A DNA stretch of 64,000 nt from Amycolatopsis sp. cg9 (GTDB lineage: Bacteria; Actinomycetota; Actinomycetes; Mycobacteriales; Pseudonocardiaceae), in assembly GCF_041346945.1 (NCBI RefSeq), contig NZ_CP166850.1, positions 1,178,001 through 1,242,000 on the forward strand. Reading direction: 5' to 3'. Both the position numbers and the translations under genes were made by a program. Below, piece by piece: positions 8,405-18,149 of the stretch. The notes beneath the pieces were generated by a model that saw only the letters and a list, made by a program, of their open reading frames with translations, did not search any database and was not told the origin of the DNA. Positions within the stretch are counted from its first letter, which is position 1; each line of letters starts with the position of its first letter.

Positions 8405-9584
8405 GCCCGTCGGTCAGCCCGGCCTGGACCAGCGTCGGCAGCGCGCCGCGGCGGTCGACCGGCTTGCCCGCCGCGATCCGGTGCATCTGCCGGGTGTGCC
8501 ACTGGATCTCGAGGAGGCTGTCGGCCAGCCGGACGCCGGTCTTCGGGCAGAGCCGCTCCGCGCGGGCGTCCTCGCCGTCGAGCAGCCGCGCGGGCAGCCC
8601 GGGGTCGACGATCAGCGGCCGGCCGAGCCCGATGACGTCCAGCGCGCCCGAGCGCAGCGCGTCGGTCATCCCGCCGGGTGTCGCGAACCCGCCGGTGACC
8701 ATCAGGGCGACGTCGGACACCGAACGCGCTTTCGCCGCGTAGTCCAGGAAGTACGCTTCGCGCGCCTGCGAGCTCGCCCGGCCGGAGCCCATCATGGCGG
8801 CCTTCTCGTACGTTCCGCCCGACACCTCGAGCAGGTCCAGCCCGGTTTCCCCGAGCTCGCGCACGACCTCGAGCGACTCCTCTTCGGTGAAGCCGCCGCG
8901 CTGGAAGTCCGCGCTGTTGAGCTTCACCGACACCGGGACGTCGTCCCCCACCGACGAACGCACGCGCCGCACGACCTCCAGCAGGAAGCGGCGCCGGCGG
9001 ACGGCGTCGCCGCCCCACTCGTCCGTGCGCAGGTTCGTCAGCGGCGAAAGGAACTGGGACACGAGGTAGCCGTGGGCGCCGTGGATCTGCACGCCCGTGA
9101 AGCCGGCTTCGACGAACGTGCGCGCCGCGACGGCGAAGCGTTCGATGATCGCTTCGATCTCTTCGCCGGTCAACGCGCGCGGAGCGGCGAAGGCGGTACG
9201 GATGCCGCGGTTGCCGAACGGCACCGCGGACGGCGCCACCGGCTCGCGCGACAGGTACCGCGGGCTCTGCCGGCCCGGGTGGTTCAGCTGCACCCACAGC
9301 CGCGTCTCCGTGCCCTCGACCGACCGCGCCCAGGGCCGGTAACCGGCGGGATCCGGTGCGGCGGCGACGTTGCGCGGCTCGCCGAGCGCGGCCGGGTCGA
9401 CCATGACGTTCCCGGTGATCAGCGCGCCGGCGCCACCGCGGGCCCAGGTGCGGTACAGCTCGGCCAGCTCACGGGTGGGTGCGTTGCGGCGGTCGCCGAG
9501 CTGCTCGCTCAGCGCCGACTTGACCAGGCGGTTCGGCAGCACCGCGCCGCAGCGCAGTTTCAGCGGCTCGGCCAGGAGCGTCAT
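8376..9584 (-). CDS. NADH:flavin oxidoreductase, Old Yellow Enzyme family
   Basis: 402 residues from ATG 9584, with GAGG 8-9 nt upstream. The protein opens LAEPLKLRCGAVLPNRLVKSAL, the usual start of the OYE barrel. It contains WVQLNHPGRQ (FMN/substrate side), QIHGAHGYLVSQFLSPLTN (catalytic histidine pair region), SVKLNSADFQRGG and VMVTGGFATPGGM with GLGRPLIVDP (phosphate binding). It reduces activated alkenes with FMN and NAD(P)H. The reading frame runs open well upstream, but that part is antisense to the MBL gene. The divergent gap to 9682 carries two operator-like inverted repeats. Confidence 0.9.
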   Translation of the reverse strand: MTLLAEPLKLRCGAVLPNRLVKSALSEQLGDRRNAPTRELAELYRTWARGGAGALITGNVMVDPAALGEPRNVAAAPDPAGYRPWARSVEGTETRLWVQLNHPGRQSPRYLSREPVAPSAVPFGNRGIRTAFAAPRALTGEEIEAIIERFAVAARTFVEAGFTGVQIHGAHGYLVSQFLSPLTNLRTDEWGGDAVRRRRFLLEVVRRVRSSVGDDVPVSVKLNSADFQRGGFTEEESLEVVRELGETGLDLLEVSGGTYEKAAMMGSGRASSQAREAYFLDYAAKARSVSDVALMVTGGFATPGGMTDALRSGALDVIGLGRPLIVDPGLPARLLDGEDARAERLCPKTGVRLADSLLEIQWHTRQMHRIAAGKPVDRRGALPTLVQAGLTDGLNAFRRVRG

Positions 9585-9600
9585 CGCGTCACCTCTCGAA

Positions 9601-9645
9601 CTTACCCGAAGTAAGGTGACGCGACGGTAGCATACCGCCGGTATG
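9601..9645. promoter_or_regulatory. Two operator-like inverted repeats upstream of the OYE gene
   Basis: CTTAC-N5-GTAAG at 9601-9615 and CATAC-N5-GTATG at 9631-9645. Both are perfect 5+5 repeats with the same 5-nt spacer, and their centres are exactly 30 bp apart, about three helical turns. They lie 17-61 bp upstream of the OYE start and before the likely start of the divergent MBL gene. The pattern suggests one regulator binding two sites on the same DNA face. Sites of this kind are seen with HxlR- and TetR-type regulators of flavin oxidoreductases. No regulator gene is adjacent. Confidence 0.55.
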
Positions 9646-9681
9646 TCATCTACCCGTCGAATGACCGTTAGGGTCGGGCGC

Positions 9682-10305
9682 ATGACGGCGATCGTGCAGA
9701 ACCTGGTGACTTCCGGCGTCTTCCGGCTCGACGGAGGCAGCTGGGACGTCGACAACAACGTGTGGCTGGTGGGCGACGACGCGGAAGTGATCGTGATCGA
9801 CGCCGCCCACGACGCGAAGGCGATCGAAAACGTCATCGGCGAGCGGAAGCTGGTCGCGATCGTCTGCACCCACGCCCACAACGACCACGTCAACGCCGCA
9901 CCGGAACTCGCCGACGCGACCGGCGCGCCGATCCTGCTCCACCCCGACGACCGCGTCGTCTGGGACCTCACGCACCCGGACCGCGCTCCGGACGGCGAGC
10001 TGGCCGACGGCCAGACCCTCACGATCGCGGGCACCGCGCTCCGCGTCCTCCACACACCCGGCCACGCCCCCGGCGCGATCTGCCTCTACGCGGAGGAACT
10101 GGGCGTCCTGTTCACCGGCGACACCCTGTTCCACGGCGGCCCCGGCGCCACCGGGCGGTCCTATTCGGACTACCCGACCATCGTGAAGTCCATCCGCGAG
10201 AAGCTCTTCACGCTCCCGGAATCGACGAAGGTCCACACGGGCCACGGCGAAGGCACGACGATCGGCGCGGAGAAAACGGCGTCGAGCGGCTGGGACCAGC
10301 CCTAG
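9682..10305 (+). CDS. MBL-fold metallo-hydrolase
   Basis: Start chosen at ATG 9682 (207 residues). An upstream ATG at 9643 sits inside the second operator-like repeat and adds 13 atypical residues. The beta-lactamase-fold zinc motif THAHNDHVNA is intact. Further metal ligands are HTPGHAPGAICLY and FTGDTLFHGGPG, and the last histidine is in VHTGHGEGTT. The short glyoxalase II-like form usually hydrolyses thioesters such as S-acyl thiols, but the substrate here is not known. It is divergent from the OYE reductase, so the pair may respond to the same signal. Its stop overlaps the end of the convergent gene by 4 bp. Confidence 0.85.
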   Translation: MTAIVQNLVTSGVFRLDGGSWDVDNNVWLVGDDAEVIVIDAAHDAKAIENVIGERKLVAIVCTHAHNDHVNAAPELADATGAPILLHPDDRVVWDLTHPDRAPDGELADGQTLTIAGTALRVLHTPGHAPGAICLYAEELGVLFTGDTLFHGGPGATGRSYSDYPTIVKSIREKLFTLPESTKVHTGHGEGTTIGAEKTASSGWDQP

Positions 10306-10817
10306 GAGGTGTGCTTCCGGGCGACGAGGGCGAACTCCTCGATCGCCCGGTCGAAGGCGGAACTCGCCTGCCGGACCGGCGTGGGCAGGAACTCCCGGTC
10401 GAACTTCTTGTCGTCGTCGAGCTCCCACCGGGTGCGGTGGAGTTCCATCTCCTTCATGCGGAGCAGGTTCGCCTGCTCGACCAGCTCGTCCGGCCCGCTC
10501 ATCACGAGCAGCCCGTAGAACGCGCGCATGTCGGTGCGAGCCGTGTAGTAACCGTCTTCGAACTCGATCTCCCGCTGCGCGTCGGTCTCGGCTTCCTCGG
10601 CGAGAGTCCGGCGGCGGTGGATCACGTTGATGTCGATGATGTGCTTGCGTGCCCGCGTCGCGGCCTCGATCAGTCCGGCACAGCGGTCGGCCCGGTCCTG
10701 CCGCAGCTTCGCGCGCCGGGCGGCGTTGAGCTTCACCGGCTCGACGAGCGCCCCCAGCGTCACACCGATCAGCGACGCCACCGCCGCGATGGCCGCCGCC
10801 CCGACCGCCGTCAGCAC
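10302..10817 (-). CDS. Conserved hypothetical protein with N-terminal membrane helix
   Basis: 171 residues from GTG 10815-10817, which overlaps the end of the DUF309 gene by 7 nt. The N-terminus is hydrophobic (LTAVGAAAIAAVASLIGVTLGALV), followed by a long charged helical region (KLNAARRAKLRQDRADRCAGLIEAATRARKH and later RMKEMELHRTRWELDDDKK). It is probably anchored by one helix with a coiled-coil-rich cytoplasmic part. This layout is common among actinobacterial proteins of unknown function. No catalytic motif seen. A longer in-frame extension upstream is low-complexity Arg/Ala sequence antisense to another frame and was not used. Confidence 0.65.
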   Translation of the reverse strand: MLTAVGAAAIAAVASLIGVTLGALVEPVKLNAARRAKLRQDRADRCAGLIEAATRARKHIIDINVIHRRRTLAEEAETDAQREIEFEDGYYTARTDMRAFYGLLVMSGPDELVEQANLLRMKEMELHRTRWELDDDKKFDREFLPTPVRQASSAFDRAIEEFALVARKHTS

Positions 10818-11278
10818 GTCAGCCTCGGCGCGCTCGGCGACACCCGGACGCGCTGCTTCGCCTCTTCCGCCAGCGCGAGCGCCCACGCCTGCAGGCCGGC
10901 GACGTCGATCCCGTGCGGCGGCTCGGCCCGGAACGGCTCGATGTTCGCCGCGGCCCGCTCCAGCAGCGACACCGCGCCGACGTTGTTGCCGCGAGCCGCG
11001 TGCGTCAGCCCCACCGCGAGCTGGGCGAGGCCGCGCCAGAGTTCGCGGTCGGGGCCGTCGGTGCTCTTCCACGCGTCTTCGAAGACCTCGTGCGCGTGGA
11101 ACGGCTTGCCGTCGTCGAGCAGGCGCTGGGCTTCCGCAAGCGTTTGCGCCGGGGTCCGCACGATGCCCTCCGGCTGGCGCTCGACGCCGTCGGAGCCGTA
11201 CGGCAGGGGCCGCCCGAGGCCGTCGCGCGGCCGTGCGTTGCGTGCCCGTCCTTCGGTGTCCCGGTCGCGGCGGCTCAT
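10811..11278 (-). CDS. DUF309 domain-containing protein
   Basis: 155 residues from ATG 11278. The core AEAQRLLDDGKPFHAHEVFEDAWKST followed by ELWRGLAQLAVGLTHAARGNNVGAVSLLERAA is the DUF309 signature, with the conserved H-x-H-E-V-x-E-x-x-W block. DUF309 is a small all-helical family of unknown function. It is divergent from guaB1 (45 bp gap) and overlaps the following hypothetical gene, so the two minus-strand genes form an operon. Confidence 0.85.
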   Translation of the reverse strand: MSRRDRDTEGRARNARPRDGLGRPLPYGSDGVERQPEGIVRTPAQTLAEAQRLLDDGKPFHAHEVFEDAWKSTDGPDRELWRGLAQLAVGLTHAARGNNVGAVSLLERAAANIEPFRAEPPHGIDVAGLQAWALALAEEAKQRVRVSPSAPRLTC

Positions 11279-11319
11279 ACCCTGAGATCCTGCCACGGAC
11301 CCGGCAGGTAGCCTGGTGA

Positions 11320-12762
<1,443 letters not shown>

Positions 12763-12763
12763 C

Positions 12764-12811
12764 GGTCGTGAGTGCGTAACAGTGTCAGAACACTGTTACG
12801 CACTCACGACC
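12764..12811. terminator. Perfect 22-bp hairpin between guaB1 and phoH2
   Basis: Left arm 12764-12785, loop CAGA (12786-12789), right arm 12790-12811. All 22 pairs are perfect. It begins 2 bp after the guaB1 stop and ends 6 bp before the phoH2 stop, so it can end transcription from both sides. It has no U-tract, unlike classic intrinsic terminators. Confidence 0.75.
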
Positions 12812-12817
12812 CCGGGG

Positions 12818-14212
12818 TCAGCCGTGGTCCTCCAGCATCTCGGTCACCAGGGCGGCGATCGGCGAACGCTCGGAACGCGTAAGCGTGACGTGCGCGAACA
12901 GCGGGTGGCCCTTCAGCTTCTCGATCACCGCCGAGACGCCGTCGTGCCGTCCGACGCGCAGGTTGTCACGCTGGGCGACGTCGTGCGTGAGCACCACCCG
13001 TGACGCCGTGCCGAGCCGCGAAAGCACGGTCAGGAGCACGTTGCGCTCCAGCGACTGCGCCTCGTCGACGATGACGAACGCGTCGTGCAGCGAGCGGCCG
13101 CGGATATGGGTCAGCGGGAGCACCTCGAGCATGCCGCGGTCGAAGACCTCGTCGAGGACCTCCTGGCTGACCAGCGCGCCGAGGGTGTCGAACACCGCCT
13201 GCGCCCACGGCTGCATCTTCTCGCTCTCGGACCCGGGCAGGTAGCCGAGGTCCTGGCCGCCGACCGCGTAGACCGGGCGGAACACCACGACCTTGCGGTG
13301 CTGGCGGCGTTCCATCACGGCTTCCAGGCCGGCGCACAGCGCGAGCGCCGACTTGCCGGTGCCGGCGCGACCGCCCAGCGAGACGATGCCGACGTCGGAG
13401 TCGAGCAGCAGGTCGAGCGCGACGCGCTGCTCGGCGCTGCGGCCGTGCAGGCCGAACGCCTCGCGGTCGCCGCGGACCAGCCGGATGCGCTTGTCCGCCG
13501 TGATCCGCCCCAGCGCGCTGGAGCTGCCCGCGAGCAGCCGCAGCCCGGTGTGGCAGGGCAGCTCGGCGAGCTCGTCCATGCCCCATTCGACCGGGTCGAC
13601 GGTGCTGCCGCCGAACAGCGCGTCCAGCACTTCCTGCTGGACGTCCACGTCCGCCATGCCCGTCCAGCCGGACGGCGTCACTTCCTGCGCGCGGTACTCG
13701 TCCGCCTCGAGACCGACGGCCCCGGCCTTGACCCGCAGCGGGATGTCCTTCGTCACCAGCGTGACCGCCGCGTTCTCCGCCGCCAGGTTGAGCGCGCAGG
13801 CGAGGATGCGGTGGTCGTTGGAGTCGGTCCGGAACCCGGACGGGAGCACCGACGGGTCCGAGTGGTTCAGCTCCACCTGCAACGTGCCGCCGTGGTCCCC
13901 GATCGGGAGCGGCGCGTCGAGCCGGCCGTACTGGCGGCGCAGGTCGTCGAGCATGCGCAGGGATTCCCTGGCGAACCAGCCCAGCTCCGGGTGGTGGCGC
14001 TTGGCCTCCAGTTCACTGATCACGACCAGCGGAAGCACGACGGCATGCTCGGCGAAGCGGGTGACCGCCCACGGGTCCGACAAGAGGACCGACGTGTCGA
14101 GCACGTACATGTGCTGCTGGGATTCGGGCGAGGTCGAGGCTTTCTCCGGGCCAGGAACGGCACCGGTCGAAGAACGGCCAGAGGCCTTACGGGGCAAACG
14201 CTGCGCAGTCAC
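12818..14212 (-). CDS. phoH2: PhoH2-type PIN domain-PhoH ATPase/RNase
   Basis: 464 residues from GTG 14212, with GGGAG 8 nt upstream. After a basic leader, residues 35-170 form a PIN nuclease domain ([54 protein letters not shown]), with the acidic metal ligands present. Residues 230-464 form the PhoH ATPase domain with Walker [14 protein letters not shown], Walker [14 protein letters not shown] and the R-finger-like [18 protein letters not shown]. Mycobacterial PhoH2 is a sequence-specific RNA helicase/RNase. There it lies with a short antitoxin-like ORF; none is visible upstream here. Confidence 0.9.
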   Translation of the reverse strand: MTAQRLPRKASGRSSTGAVPGPEKASTSPESQQHMYVLDTSVLLSDPWAVTRFAEHAVVLPLVVISELEAKRHHPELGWFARESLRMLDDLRRQYGRLDAPLPIGDHGGTLQVELNHSDPSVLPSGFRTDSNDHRILACALNLAAENAAVTLVTKDIPLRVKAGAVGLEADEYRAQEVTPSGWTGMADVDVQQEVLDALFGGSTVDPVEWGMDELAELPCHTGLRLLAGSSSALGRITADKRIRLVRGDREAFGLHGRSAEQRVALDLLLDSDVGIVSLGGRAGTGKSALALCAGLEAVMERRQHRKVVVFRPVYAVGGQDLGYLPGSESEKMQPWAQAVFDTLGALVSQEVLDEVFDRGMLEVLPLTHIRGRSLHDAFVIVDEAQSLERNVLLTVLSRLGTASRVVLTHDVAQRDNLRVGRHDGVSAVIEKLKGHPLFAHVTLTRSERSPIAALVTEMLEDHG

Positions 14213-14833
14213 GACGGCATCTCCCTCGAGGGCGTGTGCACCTCACGCCCGCACTCGCTGGGCCGGGCACCTCCCTGGCTGGACCACTCCCTCTGACCGG
14301 TGGGTCAGGTGGCGCGGCCACGAGGGCCGGGTGCCGGCCCCCTCGTGCGTCTCGTGGGCGGCTGCGCCGCCCCCTCGATCACCGTCACGACCAGGGCCTC
14401 CCGCGAGGACCCGCACTGATCGCGTGTCCTCACCTCGGAAGGTACCTACGAATGCCGGATCGCGCAGGGAGCCAACACGGTGATTCGCCAGATCGTCACC
14501 TCACTGTCGGTCGTCCGACATCGACGTCCGGTGACGGCTACGGTGGGTCACCGGCCTCTCGATCGATGCACACCCGGCGGAATGATCTTGGCGGAATTGC
14601 TGACCCGTTGTATTCACAAGATCGATTGAACGCTTCTACCACGTTCGGATGCATCGCGCATTTTGCGCCACGCAGAGAGAACCGGTCCGAGTGAAAGCGC
14701 CTGCTACAGGCTCACACAATGGGCGTACAAGCCGTACGAGATGCCTGGTAAGCGAGTAATTTTCTTGCTGCGGGACACACCACCGGACCCCCGGTGCCCC
14801 GGATCCCAACAGTTCTACCTAGGAGTGTGCGAA
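14213..14833. other. 620-bp intergenic region, hairpin-rich
   Basis: Between phoH2 and a small secreted protein, divergently arranged, so it holds both promoters. GAGGGCCGG (14322-14330) can pair with CCGGCCCCCTC (14334-14344) with a two-base bulge. The part next to 14834 is A/T-richer (14580-14770), as expected for a promoter. No gene, tRNA or riboswitch that I recognise. Confidence 0.45.
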
Positions 14834-15082
14834 GTGCTGAAGAAGGCTGGTTTCGTCGCCGCCACGGCTGCGGGTCTCATGATGATCGGCAGCACCGCGT
14901 TCGCCGCGACGGGCGACACGACGGGCACGCCGGACCCGACGTTCGGCGACGCCTACGCCACGTTCATCGAGGGCGGCGGCGCCCTGGGCTACGGTGCGGC
15001 CTCCCTGGTCGCCGGCGCCTACACGGGCATCGCCACCACCCCGGCGCTGATCCTGCACTCGCTGGAGCACCACCACCACTGA
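14834..15082 (+). CDS. Small secreted protein ending in a His cluster (82 aa)
   Basis: GTG start at 14834 with AGGAG at 14821-14825. The signal peptide is clear (LKKAGFVAATAAGLMMIGSTAFA, cleavage after AFA). The mature part is only about 56 residues, rich in Gly and Ala, and ends HSLEHHHH. The frame is open further upstream, but the RBS and signal peptide fix this start. It has no cysteine pair as in rodlins and no chaplin motif. The histidine tail could bind metal. A 15-bp hairpin follows at once. Confidence 0.7.
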   Translation: MLKKAGFVAATAAGLMMIGSTAFAATGDTTGTPDPTFGDAYATFIEGGGALGYGAASLVAGAYTGIATTPALILHSLEHHHH

Positions 15083-15094
15083 GTGTGGCGCGCG

Positions 15095-15128
15095 AAGGGC
15101 CCCGGAGTCCGCTCCGGGGCCCTTCGGC
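15095..15128. terminator. Perfect 15-bp hairpin between convergent genes
   Basis: Arms 15095-15109 and 15114-15128 with a 4-nt loop (TCCG). It is 12 bp after the secreted-protein stop and 4 bp before the end of the prenyl synthase gene. There is no T-run; likely bidirectional. Confidence 0.75.
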
Positions 15129-15132
15129 GTGT

Positions 15133-15909
15133 TCAGGACCCGAAACGCCGGTGCCGCCAGGCGTAGTCACGCATCGCACGCAAGAAGTCGACGCGGCGAA
15201 ATGCCGGCCAATACGCTTCGGTGAACCAGAATTCCGAATGCGCGGATTGCCAGAGCAGGAATCCGGAAAGCCGCTGTTCTCCCGAAGTGCGGATGATGAG
15301 GTCCGGATCCGGCTGCCCCGAGGTGTAGAGGTGCTCGGAGATGTGGTCGACGTCGAGGATTTTCGCCAGCTCGTGAATCGACGTGCCTTCGTCGGCGTGC
15401 TGGAGCAGCAGCTTGCGCACGGCGTCCGCGATTTCCTGGCGCCCGCCGTAACCGACCGCGACGTTGACCTCGACCCCGGTCCGGCCTTCGGTGCGCGCGG
15501 CGGCTTCGCTGAGTCGCTTGGCGACTTCGCTGGGTAGCAGGTCGAGCGCCCCGACGATCCGCAGCCGCCACGGCGTCCCGGGCGCGGCGAGCTCGTCGGT
15601 GACGTCGGTGATGATCTTCAGCAGCGGCGTGAGCTCGTCCGGATCGCGGTTGAGGTTGTCGGTCGAGAGCAGCCACATCGTGACGACCTCGACGTCGGCC
15701 TCCTGGCACCAGCTCAGGAAGTCCGCGATCTTCTTCGCGCCGGCCCGGTGGCCGTCCGCGACGTCCGTGAAGCCCGCTTCACGGGCCCAACGGCGGTTGC
15801 CGTCGAGCATGATGGCGATGTGCCGGGGATGCCGGCCGGCGGCCTGCTGGATGAGGCGCCTGCCGTAGGCGCTGTACACGACGTCGGACAAGAAGGAGCG
15901 AACACTCAC
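15133..15909 (-). CDS. Z-isoprenyl diphosphate synthase (short-chain, Rv1086-like)
   Basis: 258 residues from GTG 15909 (VSVRSFLSDVVYSAYGRRL). The cis-prenyltransferase motifs are intact: HIAIMLDGNRRWA with the catalytic aspartate, LSTDNLNRDPDEL, NVAVGYGGRQEI, DPDLIIRTSGEQRLSGFLLWQ and SEFWFTEAYWPAF. The family adds isopentenyl diphosphate units in cis. The neighbouring hemolysin III gene matches the M. tuberculosis pair Rv1085c/Rv1086, whose Rv1086 makes Z,E-farnesyl diphosphate for decaprenyl phosphate synthesis. That specificity is inferred from position, not read from the sequence; it could be an undecaprenyl/decaprenyl enzyme. Confidence 0.9.
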   Translation of the reverse strand: MSVRSFLSDVVYSAYGRRLIQQAAGRHPRHIAIMLDGNRRWAREAGFTDVADGHRAGAKKIADFLSWCQEADVEVVTMWLLSTDNLNRDPDELTPLLKIITDVTDELAAPGTPWRLRIVGALDLLPSEVAKRLSEAAARTEGRTGVEVNVAVGYGGRQEIADAVRKLLLQHADEGTSIHELAKILDVDHISEHLYTSGQPDPDLIIRTSGEQRLSGFLLWQSAHSEFWFTEAYWPAFRRVDFLRAMRDYAWRHRRFGS

Positions 15910-15988
15910 GTCGAAGCAGCCTACGCACCCGATGTGAGGCGCGTGACTGAGCACTGCTGGAGAACCTACGCTCCCGTAACCTGGACGG

Positions 15989-16663
15989 GTGAGCCTGACG
16001 ACGGAACCGCGCGAGCCGGTAGTGGACCTCCGCCCCCGCCTGCGCGGGCACATCCACTTCTGGACCTTCTTCGGCGCCCTCGCCGCGGCGGCGGCCCTGA
16101 TCAGCCTGGCGGCGTCCACAGTGTCCCCGGTGGCGGCCCTGGCGACGTCGGTCTACGGCCTGACGGTGCTCGGCCTGTTCGGCGTGAGCGCGCTGTACCA
16201 CCGCCGGTTGTGGAGCCCCCGCGCGTACAAGTGGATGAAGCGCGCGGACCACTCGATGATCTTCCTGTTCATCGCGGGCACGTACACCCCGTTCACACTG
16301 CTGGCGATGTCCAAGCCGACGGGCTACGTGATCCTGTCGATCGTCTGGGGCGGCGCGATCGCCGGCGTGGCGTTGAAGATGTTGTGGCCGCACGCACCGC
16401 GGTGGCTCGGGGTGCCGATCTACATCGCGCTGGGCTGGGTCGCGGTGTTCGTCTTCCCGGAGCTGTTGTCGCACGCGGGAGTCGCGGCTTTGGTCCTGCT
16501 TTGCGTGGGCGGGTTGTTCTACACGCTGGGCGCGGCGTTCTACGGGTTCAAGTGGCCGAACCACTGGCCGGAGACGTTCGGGTACCACGAGTACTTCCAC
16601 GCGTGCACGGTGCTGGCGGCGGTTTCGCACTACATCGCGATCTGGCTGGCCATGTACGCGTAG
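15989..16663 (+). CDS. Hemolysin III / PAQR-family membrane protein (attachment-site gene)
   Basis: 224 residues with seven membrane helices. The PAQR metal motifs are present: GVSALYHRRLW with ADHSMIFLFIAGTYTP at the middle, and YHEYFHACTVLAAVSHY at the end. It is divergent from the prenyl synthase. Family members are linked to membrane lipid homeostasis; the haemolysin name is historical. The last 27 coding bases lie within the left attachment repeat of the integrative element. Integration restores the same C-terminal residues (IAIWLAMYA), so the gene stays intact. Confidence 0.9.
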   Translation: MSLTTEPREPVVDLRPRLRGHIHFWTFFGALAAAAALISLAASTVSPVAALATSVYGLTVLGLFGVSALYHRRLWSPRAYKWMKRADHSMIFLFIAGTYTPFTLLAMSKPTGYVILSIVWGGAIAGVALKMLWPHAPRWLGVPIYIALGWVAVFVFPELLSHAGVAALVLLCVGGLFYTLGAAFYGFKWPNHWPETFGYHEYFHACTVLAAVSHYIAIWLAMYA

Positions 16664-16669
16664 CTGCGG
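16633..16669. repeat. attL: 37-bp direct repeat, left copy
   Basis: 36 of 37 bases are identical to 27865-27901; the one difference is G16660 versus C27892. The copy covers the final nine codons and stop of hemolysin III. Both variants encode the same protein end (GCG or GCC for the last alanine). Confidence 0.92.
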
Positions 16670-16690
16670 GTTTGTGGTTTTGGATCTTCC

Positions 16691-17926
16691 TCAGGCCGCC
16701 GCTAGGCCGTCTCTGAACAGGGCGTCTACGGCCTTGCGGGTTCGCTCGTGGCTGGTCGGGAGCAGGTGCGTGTAGACGCGCAGCGTGAAGCCCGGGTCCG
16801 AGTGGCCGAGGTAGCTGGACAACGCCTTGATGGACTCGCCCGCATCGAGCAGCACCGAGGCGTAGAGGTGACGGAGCGCGTGCATCCCGTCCGCCCGGGT
16901 CGGCTTCTCGATGCCGGCCTTCTTGAGCGCGGGTAGCCAGACGCTCAACCGGAAGCCGCCCCGCCGGAAGGGCAGCCCGTCGTAGTCAACCATCAGCAAT
17001 TTCACCGTCACCGGCTTGCCCTGGGGGTGGACCCACGGGAGGGTGATCTCGGTCGCCGGGAACTGCTCGGCGTAGTCGTCCAAGGCGGACAGCAGCTCGC
17101 CACCGATCGGCACCTCACGCGTCTTACCTCGCTTCGGCGGCGCGAAGCACAGGACGTTGTCGACGATCCGGACCTGTCGCTCGATCTGGGCAATGTTCCG
17201 CTCCCGATCGACGTCATCGAGAGAGAACCCGAACACCTCACCCTGCCGCAGGCCGATCCCGGCCGGGATACGGACGACCGGCTTGAACCGGACCGGCAGC
17301 GCGTTCAGGACGGCTTGCGCGCGCTCCGGACGCCAAGGCTGCACCTGCCGCTGATTCACCCGGGGCCGAGTGACACTCGACGCTTGGGCCGGGTTGCTCA
17401 CGATGAGCTTGTCCTCCTTGGCGAAGCTGAGGACGGACACGAGGTGCGTGAAGTACAGGACCCGCGAGCGCTCGCTCACCCCACGATCCTGGAGCCACCG
17501 GAGCCAGGCTTGGACGTCGCTGGGCTTGACCGCGCCGATGGTCTTCGCCTTAAAGAATGGCTTGAGGTGGTTGGCGAGACGGCTGATCACGCGTTCCCGG
17601 GTCGTGTGGTCGAAGGTCTGGGCGGCGACCCACCGATCCGCGACGACGGGGAACAGAACGCGGCCGGCCTGCGGGTCGACGTACTTGCCCTCCCGCTTGT
17701 CCGACTCGACCTCGATGAGGAAGTCTTCGGCGCGCTTCTTCTGCTTGTCCGCGAACGACTTCGAGCGTTCGTTGTTGTCTGGATCGAGATACCGCACCTT
17801 GTACCGAAGCCCGACGCCGTACAGCTCGGACCTCTCCATGACCGGCTTGCCCTTCTCGTTGAAGAGCAGCCGTCCGGTTTCCGGGTTCCGCGCTTGGCGG
17901 TACCACCGGTCCTGAATGTGTCCCAC
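16691..17926 (-). CDS. int: Tyrosine-type site-specific integrase
   Basis: 411 residues from GTG 17926, with GGGAGAG upstream. The N-terminal SAM-like DNA-binding domain spans about residues 90-180. The catalytic residues are visible: arginine in GIGLRQGEVFGF, HxxR in MHALRHLYAS, then the second histidine in YLGHSDPGFTL and the nucleophile tyrosine in RVYTHLLPTS. It should recombine the attachment site in the hemolysin III gene with that of the circular element. The gene sits 22 bp from the left repeat and is preceded by xis. Confidence 0.95.
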   Translation of the reverse strand: MGHIQDRWYRQARNPETGRLLFNEKGKPVMERSELYGVGLRYKVRYLDPDNNERSKSFADKQKKRAEDFLIEVESDKREGKYVDPQAGRVLFPVVADRWVAAQTFDHTTRERVISRLANHLKPFFKAKTIGAVKPSDVQAWLRWLQDRGVSERSRVLYFTHLVSVLSFAKEDKLIVSNPAQASSVTRPRVNQRQVQPWRPERAQAVLNALPVRFKPVVRIPAGIGLRQGEVFGFSLDDVDRERNIAQIERQVRIVDNVLCFAPPKRGKTREVPIGGELLSALDDYAEQFPATEITLPWVHPQGKPVTVKLLMVDYDGLPFRRGGFRLSVWLPALKKAGIEKPTRADGMHALRHLYASVLLDAGESIKALSSYLGHSDPGFTLRVYTHLLPTSHERTRKAVDALFRDGLAAA

Positions 17927-17951
17927 GTGGACTCTCCCTTCTCGAAGCTGG

Positions 17952-18137
17952 TTACGCGGCTTCGGTGGCCCAGGCCCGCACGGCGGCCGGGTTGTAGCGC
18001 AGGTGCCGGCCGATCTTCTTCACCGGTGGCCCTTCACCGCGCCATTTCCACTGGTAGAGCGTCTTCACAGGAACGCCGAGGTAGTCGGAGACGTCCTCGA
18101 CAGTCCAGAGGCGTTCGATGCTGTGGACGTTGTTCAT
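17952..18137 (-). CDS. xis: Excisionase (AlpA/MerR-like HTH)
   Basis: 61 residues, ATG start with GGGGAG just upstream. The sequence RLWTVEDVSDYLGVPVKTLYQWKWRGEGPPVKKIGRHLRY is the winged HTH of excisionases and AlpA-type regulators. It lies 25 bp upstream of int on the same strand, the normal xis-int order, and should help int excise the element. Confidence 0.9.
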   Translation of the reverse strand: MNNVHSIERLWTVEDVSDYLGVPVKTLYQWKWRGEGPPVKKIGRHLRYNPAAVRAWATEAA

Positions 18138-18149
18138 TGCTCCCCCTTG

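Noticed and set aside
14834..15082. Cloning-vector contamination because of LEHHHH
   Set aside because: The gene has its own RBS, signal peptide, host-like codon use and hairpin, and only four histidines.
16633..16669. tRNA gene as the attachment site
   Set aside because: The repeat lies in the hemolysin III coding end, and no tRNA cloverleaf or T-arm is found.
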